Below are positions 18,182 to 26,764 of a stretch of 64,000 nt of DNA, piece by piece. Numbering within the stretch: the stretch's first letter is position 1; each line of letters begins with the position of its first letter. The stretch comes from Clostridiales bacterium. Its GTDB lineage: Bacteria > Bacillota > Clostridia > Christensenellales > Borkfalkiaceae. Location: contig SVIG01000001.1 in NCBI GenBank assembly GCA_015071005.1, forward strand, positions 309,980 to 373,979, read 5' to 3'. Under the pieces are notes generated by a model. The model did not search any database and was not told where the DNA came from. It worked only from the letters and a program-made list of their open reading frames with translations. Made by a program: the position numbers and the translations under genes.

Positions 18182-18674
18182 TTATCCACAAACACTCGTT
18201 CGGCTTTTTTGTACACGTTTTTTTCGATAAAAATTATCCACATTTTCCACTTGTCAACTTTTGTGGATAAATATCGAACGCCGTCGAATTTTGTCAAAAA
18301 ATACGATTATAAATTACCGTATAACCGTCAAATCGACCCTTTTGGGGGTAACTGTGGATAAGTAAGGGGTTGTCCACCGACAACTTTTAGAAACGGTGGA
18401 TAACTTTTCCAGTTCTTTCAGTAAAAATACCAATTTTTGCTATTTTTAGGCTTATTTTATATAAAATAGGCTGATTTTGGTGGATAACTACCCCAAAATC
18501 AGCCTTTCAAAAATTCTTAACTTTCACTTTTTTGCGTGGATAACTTTTTAACTGACTGTGGAAAAGTGTTAATTTTTATTCAAAAATAGAGCTTTTTGTG
18601 AAAAAATAACGGATTTATCCACAAACATTCGTTCTTTTTTATAAAAACTGAAAAGTTATCCACACTTATCCACA
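18182..18674. other. DnaA-box cluster 1 (oriC candidate, left)
   Basis: In a ~580-bp gene-free AT-rich stretch I see perfect TTATCCACA boxes at 18182, 18234, 18615, 18656 and 18666 (plus) and 18262 and 18353 (minus). Near-matches lie at 18396, 18479, 18535 and 18557 (minus). An AT-only run (18675-18716) follows, a candidate unwinding element. The number and clustering are typical of a chromosomal origin subregion. Confidence 0.8.
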
Positions 18675-18749
18675 AGATTTTTTTATTTGTATATTTGTAT
18701 AATCTTATTTTTTATATGAAAAAACGGCGATATTTTCGCCGTTTTTCTC

Positions 18750-19457
18750 TTATAAAAATAGACCTAAAATACCCACCAAAGGATTATGTTCATATAAAAC
18801 TTTTACCACGTACGTGTCCGCAAAGTATCCCGAAATCGTATCGGAAGGGAACAGCGTCAAAATACCAACGATCACACTCAAAATTAAGAAGGCCTGCAAA
18901 AAACCGACCAACGCACCAAGAAGGGAGTTGATTCCGTCTAAAATGGGAATGCTATCCGCGACTTTCGTGAGCGCTTTGCGAAGTATTTTGATTAAAATCT
19001 TGATTAGAATGAATACGACAAGCCCACACAAAAGCAGGCAAAGGAGTCTTGAAACCGTCGAGCCGAGCACCATACCGAGCGTTGTACCAGGTGCCAACGT
19101 CGAATCCGTCGTTTTTAAGATAAGCTTTGCGATTACGGCAGGCAGGTCGGCGTGTTTGACCGCTTCTTCTGTGCCAATTGCGGAAATATCGACGTTAAAT
19201 CCCTTCCAATCGGAAAACCAGTTCGTCAAGCTTTTTGTCAATGCGCTTCTCGCACCGAACAGTCCGCCCGTAGCATTCATAAAGGGTTTGGCGAGCGCTA
19301 CTGCTAAAATCAATGCAACCAACGTGGATATAAAACCGAAAAAACAATCGATGAAACCTCGTTTTGCGCATACGATTGTGAAACCTATCACAAATAAGAG
19401 CGCAATTCCGTCGGCAATCCAATGTTGCCAAGAGGCTGCGCATAATTTATAAAACAT
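18750..19457 (-). CDS. CvpA family membrane protein
   Basis: 235 residues with four hydrophobic helices (about 10-30, 34-54, 128-152, 186-210), matching the colicin V production/CvpA family. The motif KRGFIDCFFGFISTLVALIL fits its first helix pair, and the glycine-rich LDGINSLLGALVGFLQAFL its last. Family members affect envelope integrity and, in Firmicutes, division-related processes; the precise role here is unknown. It is transcribed towards DnaA-box cluster 1. Confidence 0.8.
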   Translation of the reverse strand: MFYKLCAASWQHWIADGIALLFVIGFTIVCAKRGFIDCFFGFISTLVALILAVALAKPFMNATGGLFGARSALTKSLTNWFSDWKGFNVDISAIGTEEAVKHADLPAVIAKLILKTTDSTLAPGTTLGMVLGSTVSRLLCLLLCGLVVFILIKILIKILRKALTKVADSIPILDGINSLLGALVGFLQAFLILSVIVGILTLFPSDTISGYFADTYVVKVLYEHNPLVGILGLFL

Positions 19458-19605
19458 TCTTCCACCTCCTTTATAGTATATCTTTTTTCTATCTCTTCTA
19501 AACGCTTTTTAAGTATACCATACTTTTTACTATTTTTCAAGAGTAAACGTGAAATTTTCTTTTTACCGTTTGTAAAAAGCTTTTTCGGTCAATACTTATT
19601 TCATT

Positions 19606-20259
19606 ATGGAATACTCTTTTCACGTCTTTAACAAGCTTGCCGCCGATGGTGTAGCTCTTTCTCTCGATCGACTCTTAAAACGGGATTTTCAGCAGAAAAA
19701 TCAAAAAAAGACGGGGGCAGGTACGAGTTCAACGGAAAATTCTGAACTTTTTAACGCGCCGCCCGTTATCGTTTGCGTAGGGAGCGATCTTGTTATCGGG
19801 GACAGTTTAGGTCCTATTACGGGTTCTATGCTGCGCTATAAAACACAGGGCTTAAACGTTTTTATTTACGGCACGCTCGCTTCCCCTGTTACCGCAAAAG
19901 AAATCAAGTATATTCGCGCCTTGTTGCAAGACGCCCACCCCAATAGTCAAATTGTGACGGTGGACGCCGCCGTGGGAGAAGAAGGGGACATAGGGCTTAT
20001 CAAGCTTTCCGATTCCCCCTTAAAACCTGGGGCGGGCGCGCAAAAAAAACTTGGCGCGATCGGCGATATTTCCGCTTTGGGAATCGTCGCGGAAAAATCG
20101 GTGGCAAATTACGGGCTTTTGAATACCACTCGTTTGAATTTGGTGTATACAATGTCGGAAATTCTTTCCGATGGGATAGCTGCTTTGCTTTGGAATCGCT
20201 GTTCCAAAAACAATACCCCATCAAAAAACGTTGACATTTATAATCGAGAAGTGCTATAA
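19606..20259 (+). CDS. yyaC: YyaC-type putative spore protease (DUF1256)
   Basis: 217 residues. The conserved core PPVIVCVGSDLVIGDSLGP (~50-68), VDAAVGEEGDIG (~124) and KKLGAIGDISALGIV match YyaC, a GPR-related sporulation protein also found near oriC in Bacillus. Its N-terminal linker (about residues 36-43, T-G-A-G-T-S) is exactly an in-frame copy of dispersed element form A. The queT promoter overlaps the end of the gene. Confidence 0.9.
   Translation: MEYSFHVFNKLAADGVALSLDRLLKRDFQQKNQKKTGAGTSSTENSELFNAPPVIVCVGSDLVIGDSLGPITGSMLRYKTQGLNVFIYGTLASPVTAKEIKYIRALLQDAHPNSQIVTVDAAVGEEGDIGLIKLSDSPLKPGAGAQKKLGAIGDISALGIVAEKSVANYGLLNTTRLNLVYTMSEILSDGIAALLWNRCSKNNTPSKNVDIYNREVL
19713..19732 (+). repeat. 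Dispersed element, form A, in frame in yyaC
   Basis: GGGGGCAGGTACGAGTTCAA; translated as G-A-G-T-S-S in a linker before the conserved domain. Confidence 0.85.
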
Positions 20260-20260
20260 T
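20231..20260 (+). promoter_or_regulatory. Promoter of queT
   Basis: TTGACA (20231-20236), 18-bp spacer, TATAAT (20255-20260), overlapping the last codons of yyaC; predicted start near 20267. Confidence 0.75.
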
Positions 20261-20263
20261 ACT

Positions 20264-20337
20264 ATTCGTTAGGAAGGTTTTCGGAAAACACTTCCTTTGT
20301 CGAGAATTCGACGAATAAAAAAACCGAGGTACAACTT
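20264..20337 (+). promoter_or_regulatory. preQ1-II-like riboswitch leader of queT
   Basis: The leader folds as hairpin AGGAAG/CTTCCT (20271-20296) and a nested short hairpin GTCGA/TCGAC (20299-20312), enclosed by ATTCGT/ACGAAT. The loop of the first hairpin (TTTCGG) can pair with CCGAGG at 20323-20328, which contains the ribosome site. This pseudoknot-on-Shine-Dalgarno layout and the queT (COG4708) gene downstream match the preQ1-II class. Exact conserved bases could not be verified by alignment. Confidence 0.5.
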
Positions 20338-20868
20338 ATGAAAAACGTCTCTATGACCAAGCGACTTTGCCGCGCAGGAATTATTGCCGCACTTTACGTC
20401 GCGTTCACTTATGCTTTTATGCCCTTTGCTTTCGGCCCTTTTCAAATCCGACCGGCAGAGGCGCTTTGTATTTTACCGCTTTTTTACATAGAAGCTGTGC
20501 CTGCTCTTTACGTGGGTTGTATGATTTCAAATTTGGCTTCTCCGTACTTCTTTTACGACGTTATTATCGGTTCGCTTGTTACCTTGCTTGCGGCGCTCAT
20601 CACGTACATGGTAGGCAGAGTTTTGAATAATGAGCCGTTAAAGCTTGGCATCGGCGGTATATTTCCCGTACTTTTTAACGCGTTGTTTATACCCCTTATT
20701 ATCGTTTTTCTTTGCGGTGGAGCAAACGGATATTCAAGTGCGTGGACGGCGTATTTCGCCTTTGCCGGTTCGATTTTTTTAACGGAAGCGGTGTGGATAT
20801 ACGCGCTTGGTACACCCTTATATTTATCCTTGCGGCGTATTCGAAAAAACGTGCGCTTTTTGCAATAA
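20338..20868 (+). CDS. queT: QueT family queuosine-precursor transporter
   Basis: 176 residues and five or six hydrophobic helices. MTKRLCRAGIIAALYVAFTY at the start, FGPFQIRPAEALCILPLFY (~37-55) and the AVPALYVGCMISNL segment are characteristic of QueT (COG4708), the predicted substrate-binding membrane subunit for uptake of preQ1/preQ0. It has its own promoter and a structured leader that could sequester its start site when preQ1 is plentiful. Confidence 0.9.
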   Translation: MKNVSMTKRLCRAGIIAALYVAFTYAFMPFAFGPFQIRPAEALCILPLFYIEAVPALYVGCMISNLASPYFFYDVIIGSLVTLLAALITYMVGRVLNNEPLKLGIGGIFPVLFNALFIPLIIVFLCGGANGYSSAWTAYFAFAGSIFLTEAVWIYALGTPLYLSLRRIRKNVRFLQ

Positions 20869-20890
20869 ACCTTTATAAAATACTATGATA

Positions 20891-20918
20891 AAAGACCCAC
20901 GGTTATGTGGGTCTTTTT
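20891..20918. terminator. Bidirectional terminator between queT and jag
   Basis: AAAGACCCAC and GTGGGTCTTT with a 6-nt loop and flanking A- and T-runs. Confidence 0.85.
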
Positions 20919-20934
20919 TTTGCTAACTATTGAA

Positions 20935-21861
20935 TTAGTCTTCGTTGTTGTTTCCGCTGTTACCAAGGAAAATACCGAAGAAATCATTGGACTGTTTCAT
21001 CGACGTACCGCCGGTTGCGCCGCTTCCAGACGAAGGTTTTCTATCGCGGTTGAAGGGTTTCTTACCAAAACCGCCACGGTTGCCGCCACGGTTAAAGCCG
21101 CCTTTGCCGCGCGAATTTCTTCTATCGTTTCTATTCCCACGTCCGCGTTCGCGATCGTTTCTTGCGGGGATTGCAGGCGCGTCGGGATCTTCCAAGTTTT
21201 CGGGAATAATCACGATGTAGCGGTTAGGTTCTTTACCTTCGCTTTCCGTGGAAATACCTTCTCTTTCGGAAAGCGCCGCGTGAATAATTCTTCTTTCATA
21301 AGGGTTCATCGGTTCAAGCGCAATCTTTTTGCCCAAACGAATCGCTTTTTGCGCAAGGTTTTCCGCGAGCTTGTTCAACGTGTTTTCACGGCCTTCGCGA
21401 TAGTTGTCGCAGTCTACGACTACACGCTTATAATCGTCTCTACCCGTGTTGCCAACCGCGCTTGCAAGCGTTTGAATCGCGTCGAGCATCGCGCCTTTTT
21501 TACCGATAACCGACGTTGTATTTGCCGTCGTCACGTTGATTTCAATCTTTTCGCCTTCGGAAACAAGTTCCGTGCAAGCTTTGATATTCAAAAGCTCGAA
21601 CAAGCCTTCCAAAAACGCTACCGTTCTTTCGCCGTCCGTACCGTCAGCGCTTACAACGGGAAGGTTTTTTTCTTCCGCTGCTTCCACCGTTTCGCTTTCT
21701 TTTACCGCGATTTCTACGCGCGCTTTAATCGAACCGAAAAGTTTCTTTTTGCCTTCTTCCAAAACGCGAATATCCGCTTGTTCTTCGGTAATACCAAGCT
21801 CTTTCAAGCCCTTTTCAACGGCTTCGTCTACCGTCTTACCCGTAAATTCCGTATATTGCAT
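20935..21861 (-). CDS. khpB: Jag/KhpB RNA-binding protein
   Basis: 308 residues. Jag-N domain (1-50, with KKKLFGSIKARVEI), KH domain around 100-140 (VIGKKGAMLDAIQTLAS) and R3H-type domain (~165-215, EPMNPYERRIIHAALSE). It ends in an unusual ~80-residue Arg/Gly/Asn-rich tail (RGRGNRNDRRNS, GGFNRGGNRGGFG). KhpB, usually with KhpA, binds RNA and influences elongation and division in Firmicutes. The tail suggests extra RNA binding or condensation. It is the last gene of the rpmH-rnpA-yidD-yidC-jag cluster. Confidence 0.93.
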   Translation of the reverse strand: MQYTEFTGKTVDEAVEKGLKELGITEEQADIRVLEEGKKKLFGSIKARVEIAVKESETVEAAEEKNLPVVSADGTDGERTVAFLEGLFELLNIKACTELVSEGEKIEINVTTANTTSVIGKKGAMLDAIQTLASAVGNTGRDDYKRVVVDCDNYREGRENTLNKLAENLAQKAIRLGKKIALEPMNPYERRIIHAALSEREGISTESEGKEPNRYIVIIPENLEDPDAPAIPARNDRERGRGNRNDRRNSRGKGGFNRGGNRGGFGKKPFNRDRKPSSGSGATGGTSMKQSNDFFGIFLGNSGNNNED

Positions 21862-21911
21862 AGTTTACTCCTAACGCCGCTCTTCCTTCGCGGCTACATA
21901 ATTCTCTCTAA

Positions 21912-23411
21912 TTAATTCTTTTTACGCTTATTTTCCGCAGATGCTTTTCCTGCGCGTTTTGCCGCTTCTACACGGTCGCTTGCGGTGTTTGCGAAACGTT
22001 TTTCGACTGCCGCCGCTTCCTTTTTCGCTGAACTTCTATCAACGAAGAAGTTAATCAACAAAGTGGACACCATTGAGAACAGGTTACTCGTGATCATGTA
22101 AATCGAGAAAGCCGAGCTGTACATGAACGAGAAGATAGCGAACATACCGGTCATAATGATCATCATCATTTTGCCTTGACCTTTGCCTTGTCCGTCTACC
22201 GTTTGATATTGCTGCTGTTCCTTTTGCGAGCGTTGCATAACGACTTGTTGAAGCAAAATCGTACCGATCGAAAGCCCGATTAAAATGAAATAACCGTTCG
22301 ATTGATTCTTATACGGTTTCAATTCCGCAGTAATCTCGTTGTACGCGTCTCTCTTATAAACTTCCGAGCCGGTTTTTTCTTGAATGTTACCAAACGAAAC
22401 CTTACCTACGCCGTCTACCTTAAACTTTTCCTGCTTTGCTTCGGATTTGAAAGCGGAATAGCTTAATACAGGGTGTTTATACGTCGCGTCGACCGACCAA
22501 ACGTTTTTAATCCAAAGGAACTGCGTATTTTTCGATACTTTCTTTTGATAGGTTTCTTTTACGGCAAGCTGTGCTTGCGAGCGGAAATAAGCACGGATTG
22601 CAAACGTCTTCTTTTCTACGTCCGTACCTTCATAATCCTCTGCAAGAGCGTCAATTTCCGTCATAAGTTCGGTGTCATTTGTAATTTTTTGAACGTCTGC
22701 GTAATATTCCTTTTTCGTAAGCTCCGCACGTTCTTTTCTCGTTTCAAACGCCTTTTCAGGATCGGCTACGGCAAGCGTATATTTTTCTACGTCTTTTTCT
22801 TTAACGGTATACTTACCCGTGTAGTAAATATAATTTTTAGGATCGTTATCCGCTACGGTAAACTTGACTTCCAAGCCTTCTCTTTCGCCTGTTTCAGTAT
22901 TGATAATCGGCGTTTCTACAAAGATAGTGTTCTCTTCCGTAAAATCGGGGGTATATTCATAGAAATTCTCGTTATATGCGTTTACGAGCGTATTATAATT
23001 TTTGACGTTGGAATACTGCGCGAACGCGTTAAACGCGTTAATCGCAACGATAAAGATAACGAGCGAAACGATCATGGGTAAGCACGCTGCAAACACGGAA
23101 AAACCGCCTTCGCGTTGCATTTCCATAACCTTTTGGTTATACATTTTTTCGTCGTTTGCGTATTGCTTTTTCAGCTTTTCCATTCTTTCTTTGTTTTCTT
23201 TCATGCGGTTGTTTTGCTTACGCATGGAAACTCTTTGATAAATATCAAGAGGAAGGGTAATCGCCTTCAAAGCTAAAGAAAATAAAATAACGCCGACGCC
23301 AACTACGCCCACCCCGTTAATGAGTAAGCGAATTAAATTTCCCAACCAGTTTAACGAGACGTCAAAAGTCTGTCCGTAAACGGGAAGAAAAACGTCTTTT
23401 AATCCATTCAT
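21912..23411 (-). CDS. yidC: Membrane protein insertase YidC with large extracytoplasmic insert
   Basis: 499 residues, longer than most Firmicute YidC/SpoIIIJ proteins. The conserved core is present: GVGVILFSLALKAITLPLD (~35-53), the basic coiled hairpin KQNNRMKENKERMEKLKKQY, MQREGGFSVFAACLPMIVSL (~98-117), and helices TM3-TM5 after residue ~330 (ISTVMITSNLF-type). Between TM2 and TM3 lies an insert of about 180-190 residues (~130-320), rich in Lys, Glu and Tyr. The N-terminal helix is not a clear lipoprotein signal. It inserts membrane proteins together with or apart from SecYEG. Confidence 0.93.
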   Translation of the reverse strand: MNGLKDVFLPVYGQTFDVSLNWLGNLIRLLINGVGVVGVGVILFSLALKAITLPLDIYQRVSMRKQNNRMKENKERMEKLKKQYANDEKMYNQKVMEMQREGGFSVFAACLPMIVSLVIFIVAINAFNAFAQYSNVKNYNTLVNAYNENFYEYTPDFTEENTIFVETPIINTETGEREGLEVKFTVADNDPKNYIYYTGKYTVKEKDVEKYTLAVADPEKAFETRKERAELTKKEYYADVQKITNDTELMTEIDALAEDYEGTDVEKKTFAIRAYFRSQAQLAVKETYQKKVSKNTQFLWIKNVWSVDATYKHPVLSYSAFKSEAKQEKFKVDGVGKVSFGNIQEKTGSEVYKRDAYNEITAELKPYKNQSNGYFILIGLSIGTILLQQVVMQRSQKEQQQYQTVDGQGKGQGKMMMIIMTGMFAIFSFMYSSAFSIYMITSNLFSMVSTLLINFFVDRSSAKKEAAAVEKRFANTASDRVEAAKRAGKASAENKRKKN

Positions 23412-23503
23412 AATTACCTACTTTATTATCCAACGGACGGAAAAACCGCCGCGCTGTGACTTAAAAAATATTTTTTGCGTTTTTGAAACGCTTGTATTCT
23501 AAA

Positions 23504-23830
23504 TTATAGCAGCCACCGTTTTTTGAAATAGGGTAAAGGCGCGGGATCGTATCCGCCTTTGGAAAAGGGATTACACCGCAAAATTCGCCACATGCCAAGT
23601 AAAATACCTAAAATCACCCCTTTATTGTTGATACATTCAAGGGTATATTGCGAACAGGACGGCACGTATTTACAGGTGTTTTTGGAAAGGTATTTTTGAT
23701 AAAAGCGGATCATACGCATACAAATCCCTTTTAGAAAGGGTTTGAATATTTTTTTGCGTAAATATTTCCAATTTGTACGGAAAAGGGAGGGGAAATATCC
23801 GCTTACAGCTTCTCTTTTTGAATAATCCAT
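23504..23830 (-). CDS. yidD: YidD membrane insertion efficiency factor
   Basis: The conserved core RMIRFYQKYLSKNTCKYVPS, CSQYTLECINNKG and WRILRCNPFSKGGYDPAP identifies YidD. The long start at 23830 gives 108 residues and overlaps rnpA by 28 bp. A later in-frame ATG (residue 37 or 39) would give a length of about 70, closer to the family norm, so the true start is uncertain. It lies in the standard rnpA-yidD-yidC order. Confidence 0.9.
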   Translation of the reverse strand: MDYSKREAVSGYFPSLFRTNWKYLRKKIFKPFLKGICMRMIRFYQKYLSKNTCKYVPSCSQYTLECINNKGVILGILLGMWRILRCNPFSKGGYDPAPLPYFKKRWLL

Positions 23831-24120
23831 CGTAGCTGCGTTTGAAAGGTGTTAAAAGAGTATTCTTCGCTGACTTTCGGAATCAATAAAAAAGAATACG
23901 TGCCCTTCATCTCTCCTTGCGTCAAACGGAAGGCTTCTCGAATTAATCTTTTCACACGGTTTCTCTGCACGCTTTTTCCGTGTTTCTTACCGATCGAAAT
24001 TCCCATTCGCATCTGTTCTGCAGGACGGTAAATTACGGTCAAAGAAGAAGAAAACGCGCGCTTTCCGTTTTTGAAAAGTCTTTGAAAATCCGCTTGTTTT
24101 TTTAATCTTAAATACTTCAT
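23803..24120 (-). CDS. rnpA: Ribonuclease P protein component
   Basis: 105 residues with FQRLFKNGKRAFSSSLTVIY near the start and the RNR-like RNA-binding signature KSVQRNRVKRLIREAFR (~50-66). It binds the catalytic RNase P RNA in tRNA 5' maturation. Follows rpmH by ~110 bp. Confidence 0.95.
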   Translation of the reverse strand: MKYLRLKKQADFQRLFKNGKRAFSSSLTVIYRPAEQMRMGISIGKKHGKSVQRNRVKRLIREAFRLTQGEMKGTYSFLLIPKVSEEYSFNTFQTQLRWIIQKEKL

Positions 24121-24233
24121 TTTTTCTCTACGAGAGTATTTGTTTCCAAAATCCCTATATCATAAAAAAATGGCAAATCCTCTCCTTGCTATGCAAGGAA
24201 AGGAGTTGTTCTTTCTATTTTTTTCAGTTTAGA

Positions 24234-24368
24234 TTAGTGCGTAAGTCTCTTTCTGCCCTTCGCTCTACGTCTCTTGAGTACCTTTCTGCCCGCCGTCGTT
24301 GCCATTCTCTTACGGAAACCGTGTACTTTGCTTCTCTGTCTCTTTTTGGGTTGATAGGTTCTTTTCAT
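24234..24368 (-). CDS. rpmH: 50S ribosomal protein L34
   Basis: 44 residues: [20 protein letters not shown] and then a typical Arg/Lys-rich tail ending RKRLTH. The start at 24368 has a GGAGAAAA site. In most bacteria dnaA lies upstream of rpmH on the opposite strand or next to dnaN; here the upstream neighbour is dnaN with a ~175-bp gap and no dnaA. Confidence 0.97.
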   Translation of the reverse strand: MKRTYQPKKRQRSKVHGFRKRMATTAGRKVLKRRRAKGRKRLTH

Positions 24369-24544
24369 AATCTTTTCTCCTGATTTGGTTTTTTATCTTT
24401 TTCTTTTTCTCATTTTTTCATTGTTACCGCAGTTACCCACAATAACTTTCATATTATACCGCAAAGGTAGGAACTCCGTCAAGCGTTTTCACGGCGTTTT
24501 TCTTTTTTACCCTGCGTTTTATCCCTTTTTTCGGCTTTTTTTTC

Positions 24545-25654
24545 TTATTCCGCAGCGCGCGTTCTCATGGGCAAAATCAAATATTGATACGCCTTATCTT
24601 CCAAGTTTTCGAGCGTGAAGGGGGATACCGACGTATTGAAGGAAATGAGCACTTGTTCTTCATCAAGCGCTTTTACCGCGTCTAACAAGAATTTACCGTT
24701 CATCACGATCTTCAATTCTTTACCGTCTAAATCCGCGTTCATTGTTTCTTCTACTTTCCCCATACCCGAGTTTGCGGAAAGCACGATTTTGCCGTTTTTA
24801 ATATCCAGCAAAACGCGGTTGTTTTTCTCATTTCTAATCATGACGGAAGCGCGTTCCAAACTCTCGATTACGTCCGCTCTTTTCACGGTGACACGAGTCG
24901 TGAAATCGATAGGGAAAATATTTTCTTTCTTTACGAATTCGCCTGCGTACAAACGGGAGTTAATCACCGTATTTTGTACTTCTACGGAAAGCATATTTTT
25001 GCTCGCGTAAATCTTAATATCGTCTTCTCCGTCGAGCATACGCGCAATTTCCGTAAGCGTTCTTGCGGGACAAACAATCTTCATATCCACGCTGCTTTCT
25101 TCCACGTCACAGGTCGCACAAGCCATTCTCACGCCGTCGAGCGCGGTCACGTTCAATTTACCGTCCTTCGTTTCCAAAAGCGCACCCTTCAAAAGAGGAC
25201 GGGATTCGTCCGTCGCACAGCAAAATACAATCTTAGAAATGATATTTTTAAGCGTGTTTTCCTTCATAGTGAAGTAGTCCTTATCCGCGTTGTCCGACGT
25301 GTTAAATTTCGGATAATCAGCCGCGGAAAGGGTTTGCATATACGTCTCGCTATCCGTGTAACGGATAAAAATACCCGTTTCATCCGAAACAACGGTTACT
25401 TCAAATGCGGAAATCTTATTCACAAAGTCCGCAAAGGTTTTACCAGTAACGCAAAGCTCGCCTTCTTCCAAAACGTCCGCAATAATCTTTTTCTCGATTG
25501 AGATTTCGCCGTCGTATGCCGTAAGCGTCAAGCCGTCGTTTTCCGCTTTTAACTTAATACATTCCAAAATAGGGTTGGTCGTTCTCACCGCGCAAGCCTT
25601 GCTTACCGTCAAAGACGCGTCCGCCAAAATCATACCGTCGCAAATAAATTTCAT
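24545..25654 (-). CDS. dnaN: DNA polymerase III beta subunit (sliding clamp)
   Basis: 369 residues in three clamp domains. MKFICDGMILADASLTVSKA at the start and YQYLILPMRTR at the end, the latter being the conserved C-terminal LPMR hydrophobic-cleft motif. RPLLKGALLETKDGKLNVTALDGVRMA near 155-180 is typical. The ring tethers polymerase and other partners to DNA. It is directly followed by rpmH on the same strand and transcribed away from DnaA-box cluster 2. Confidence 0.96.
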   Translation of the reverse strand: MKFICDGMILADASLTVSKACAVRTTNPILECIKLKAENDGLTLTAYDGEISIEKKIIADVLEEGELCVTGKTFADFVNKISAFEVTVVSDETGIFIRYTDSETYMQTLSAADYPKFNTSDNADKDYFTMKENTLKNIISKIVFCCATDESRPLLKGALLETKDGKLNVTALDGVRMACATCDVEESSVDMKIVCPARTLTEIARMLDGEDDIKIYASKNMLSVEVQNTVINSRLYAGEFVKKENIFPIDFTTRVTVKRADVIESLERASVMIRNEKNNRVLLDIKNGKIVLSANSGMGKVEETMNADLDGKELKIVMNGKFLLDAVKALDEEQVLISFNTSVSPFTLENLEDKAYQYLILPMRTRAAE

Positions 25655-25786
25655 AAGTAATTTTCTCCTCGTTTTTTCAATAAATTGAAAAACAGTTTAT
25701 TTTCCCTACCATTGTACCATACGTAGTCTTTTTTTGCAAGCAAAAAACGCGTGTAAAACGCGTTATTGCATAGATTTTTCCAGTTT

Positions 25787-26275
25787 TTAGATATATACGA
25801 TTCTCTTTAAGGGTTTTATTTTCTTAAAATATCGGACAGTGTACGCCGTACCGCCTTCTTCCTTTCTCAAATATGCCACGAGCACGTCCGCTCTATCGCA
25901 CATATATCGGTTTCTTTCCAAAAAACAATTCCTTGTATACGTTTCCGAAAGCAGGACTTTCTCATCGGCTTTTTTCAAAATAGACGCGTACCTGCCCTTA
26001 TCCTTTCCCGAAAAATTCTGTTCTTGGCCATAGTAAGGAATGCAGGCAATCAATTTTACTTGCGGAAATTTTTTCTTGCAGGCAAGCACCGTCTCCGCCG
26101 CGAGTAAGTCAAACCCCATCGCCATGCCCGTATAAAAATTTTCCACGCCGTCGTCGATTAACGCAAGCACGTATTTTTTTAAGAGTTTTGGGCTAAAATC
26201 CTTATCGAGCGTGCGGTGGCCGGTGAACGCGCAGCTTTTTATCGGTTCATTTTGTTGTATCGTTAACTGTTCCAT
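25787..26275 (-). CDS. YpsA-like SLOG family protein (DUF1273)
   Basis: 162 residues. CAFTGHRTLDKDF near 15, YTGMAMGFDLLAAETVLACK (~48-67) and IACIPYYGQEQNFS are the SLOG/YpsA nucleotide-binding signature. NRYMCDRADVLVAYLRKEEGGTAYTV near the end is the second conserved block. YpsA affects division and cell shape in Bacillus; ligand unknown. The gene sits between dnaN and DnaA-box cluster 2. Confidence 0.85.
   Translation of the reverse strand: MEQLTIQQNEPIKSCAFTGHRTLDKDFSPKLLKKYVLALIDDGVENFYTGMAMGFDLLAAETVLACKKKFPQVKLIACIPYYGQEQNFSGKDKGRYASILKKADEKVLLSETYTRNCFLERNRYMCDRADVLVAYLRKEEGGTAYTVRYFKKIKPLKRIVYI
25983..25997 (-). repeat. Weak match to dispersed element, form A
   Basis: Minus strand GGGCAGGTACGCGTC inside the ypsA-like gene. 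The encoded KGRYASIL is also plausible as native family sequence, so this may be chance. Confidence 0.35.
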
Positions 26276-26726
26276 ACGCGTCCTCCTTTTTCTTATTTAT
26301 AAGAAAACCAATCGCCTATATTATACCACGGCTTTTCATTTTGTCAAGCGACTACTGACACACTTTTTTGTCGAATTGCAAACTTTTTTCATTCATGGTT
26401 CCCTTGATTGAGTATCTTAAAATAAATAATAAAGAAGTAGTATTAGTAGTAGAGTGTTGTGGAAAGGTGGACAACCTTCTTATTTTTAACAAAAAAAGCC
26501 TTTATTTTCCAAGCAAATCTCAATTTTTCGCAGAGGTGGACAACCCCTGTTTTTACTGTGGATAAAATTGTGGATATTTTGTGGAAATGTGGGCAAAAAA
26601 TTCAAACGTGTCATAAAAATAAAATTTTATAATAGTAAATAAATCGAATAAAAATACAAAACCTTTGAATATCCACAAAAGTTATCCACCTGTTGATAAC
26701 TTTATACACCAAATAGTGGAAAAGAG
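26276..26726. other. DnaA-box cluster 2 (oriC candidate, right)
   Basis: A gene-free ~450-bp AT-rich region. One perfect TGTGGATAA (26557-26565) and several one-mismatch boxes: TGTGGATAT (26569), TGTGGAAAT (26579), ATATCCACA (26669), TTATCCACC (26682) and TTATACACC (26702). An A/T-only block lies between (26616-26645). dnaN-rpmH-rnpA point left and rsmG points right, away from it, as expected at an origin. Confidence 0.65.
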
Positions 26727-26755
26727 TTGCGTTTCTTTTATAGGCGTGGTATAAT
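26727..26755 (+). promoter_or_regulatory. Promoter of rsmG
   Basis: TTGCGT (26727-26732), 17-bp spacer, TATAAT (26750-26755), preceded by GTGG. Predicted start near 26762, three bases before the ATG at 26765. Confidence 0.7.
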
Positions 26756-26764
26756 ATGTTTGCT

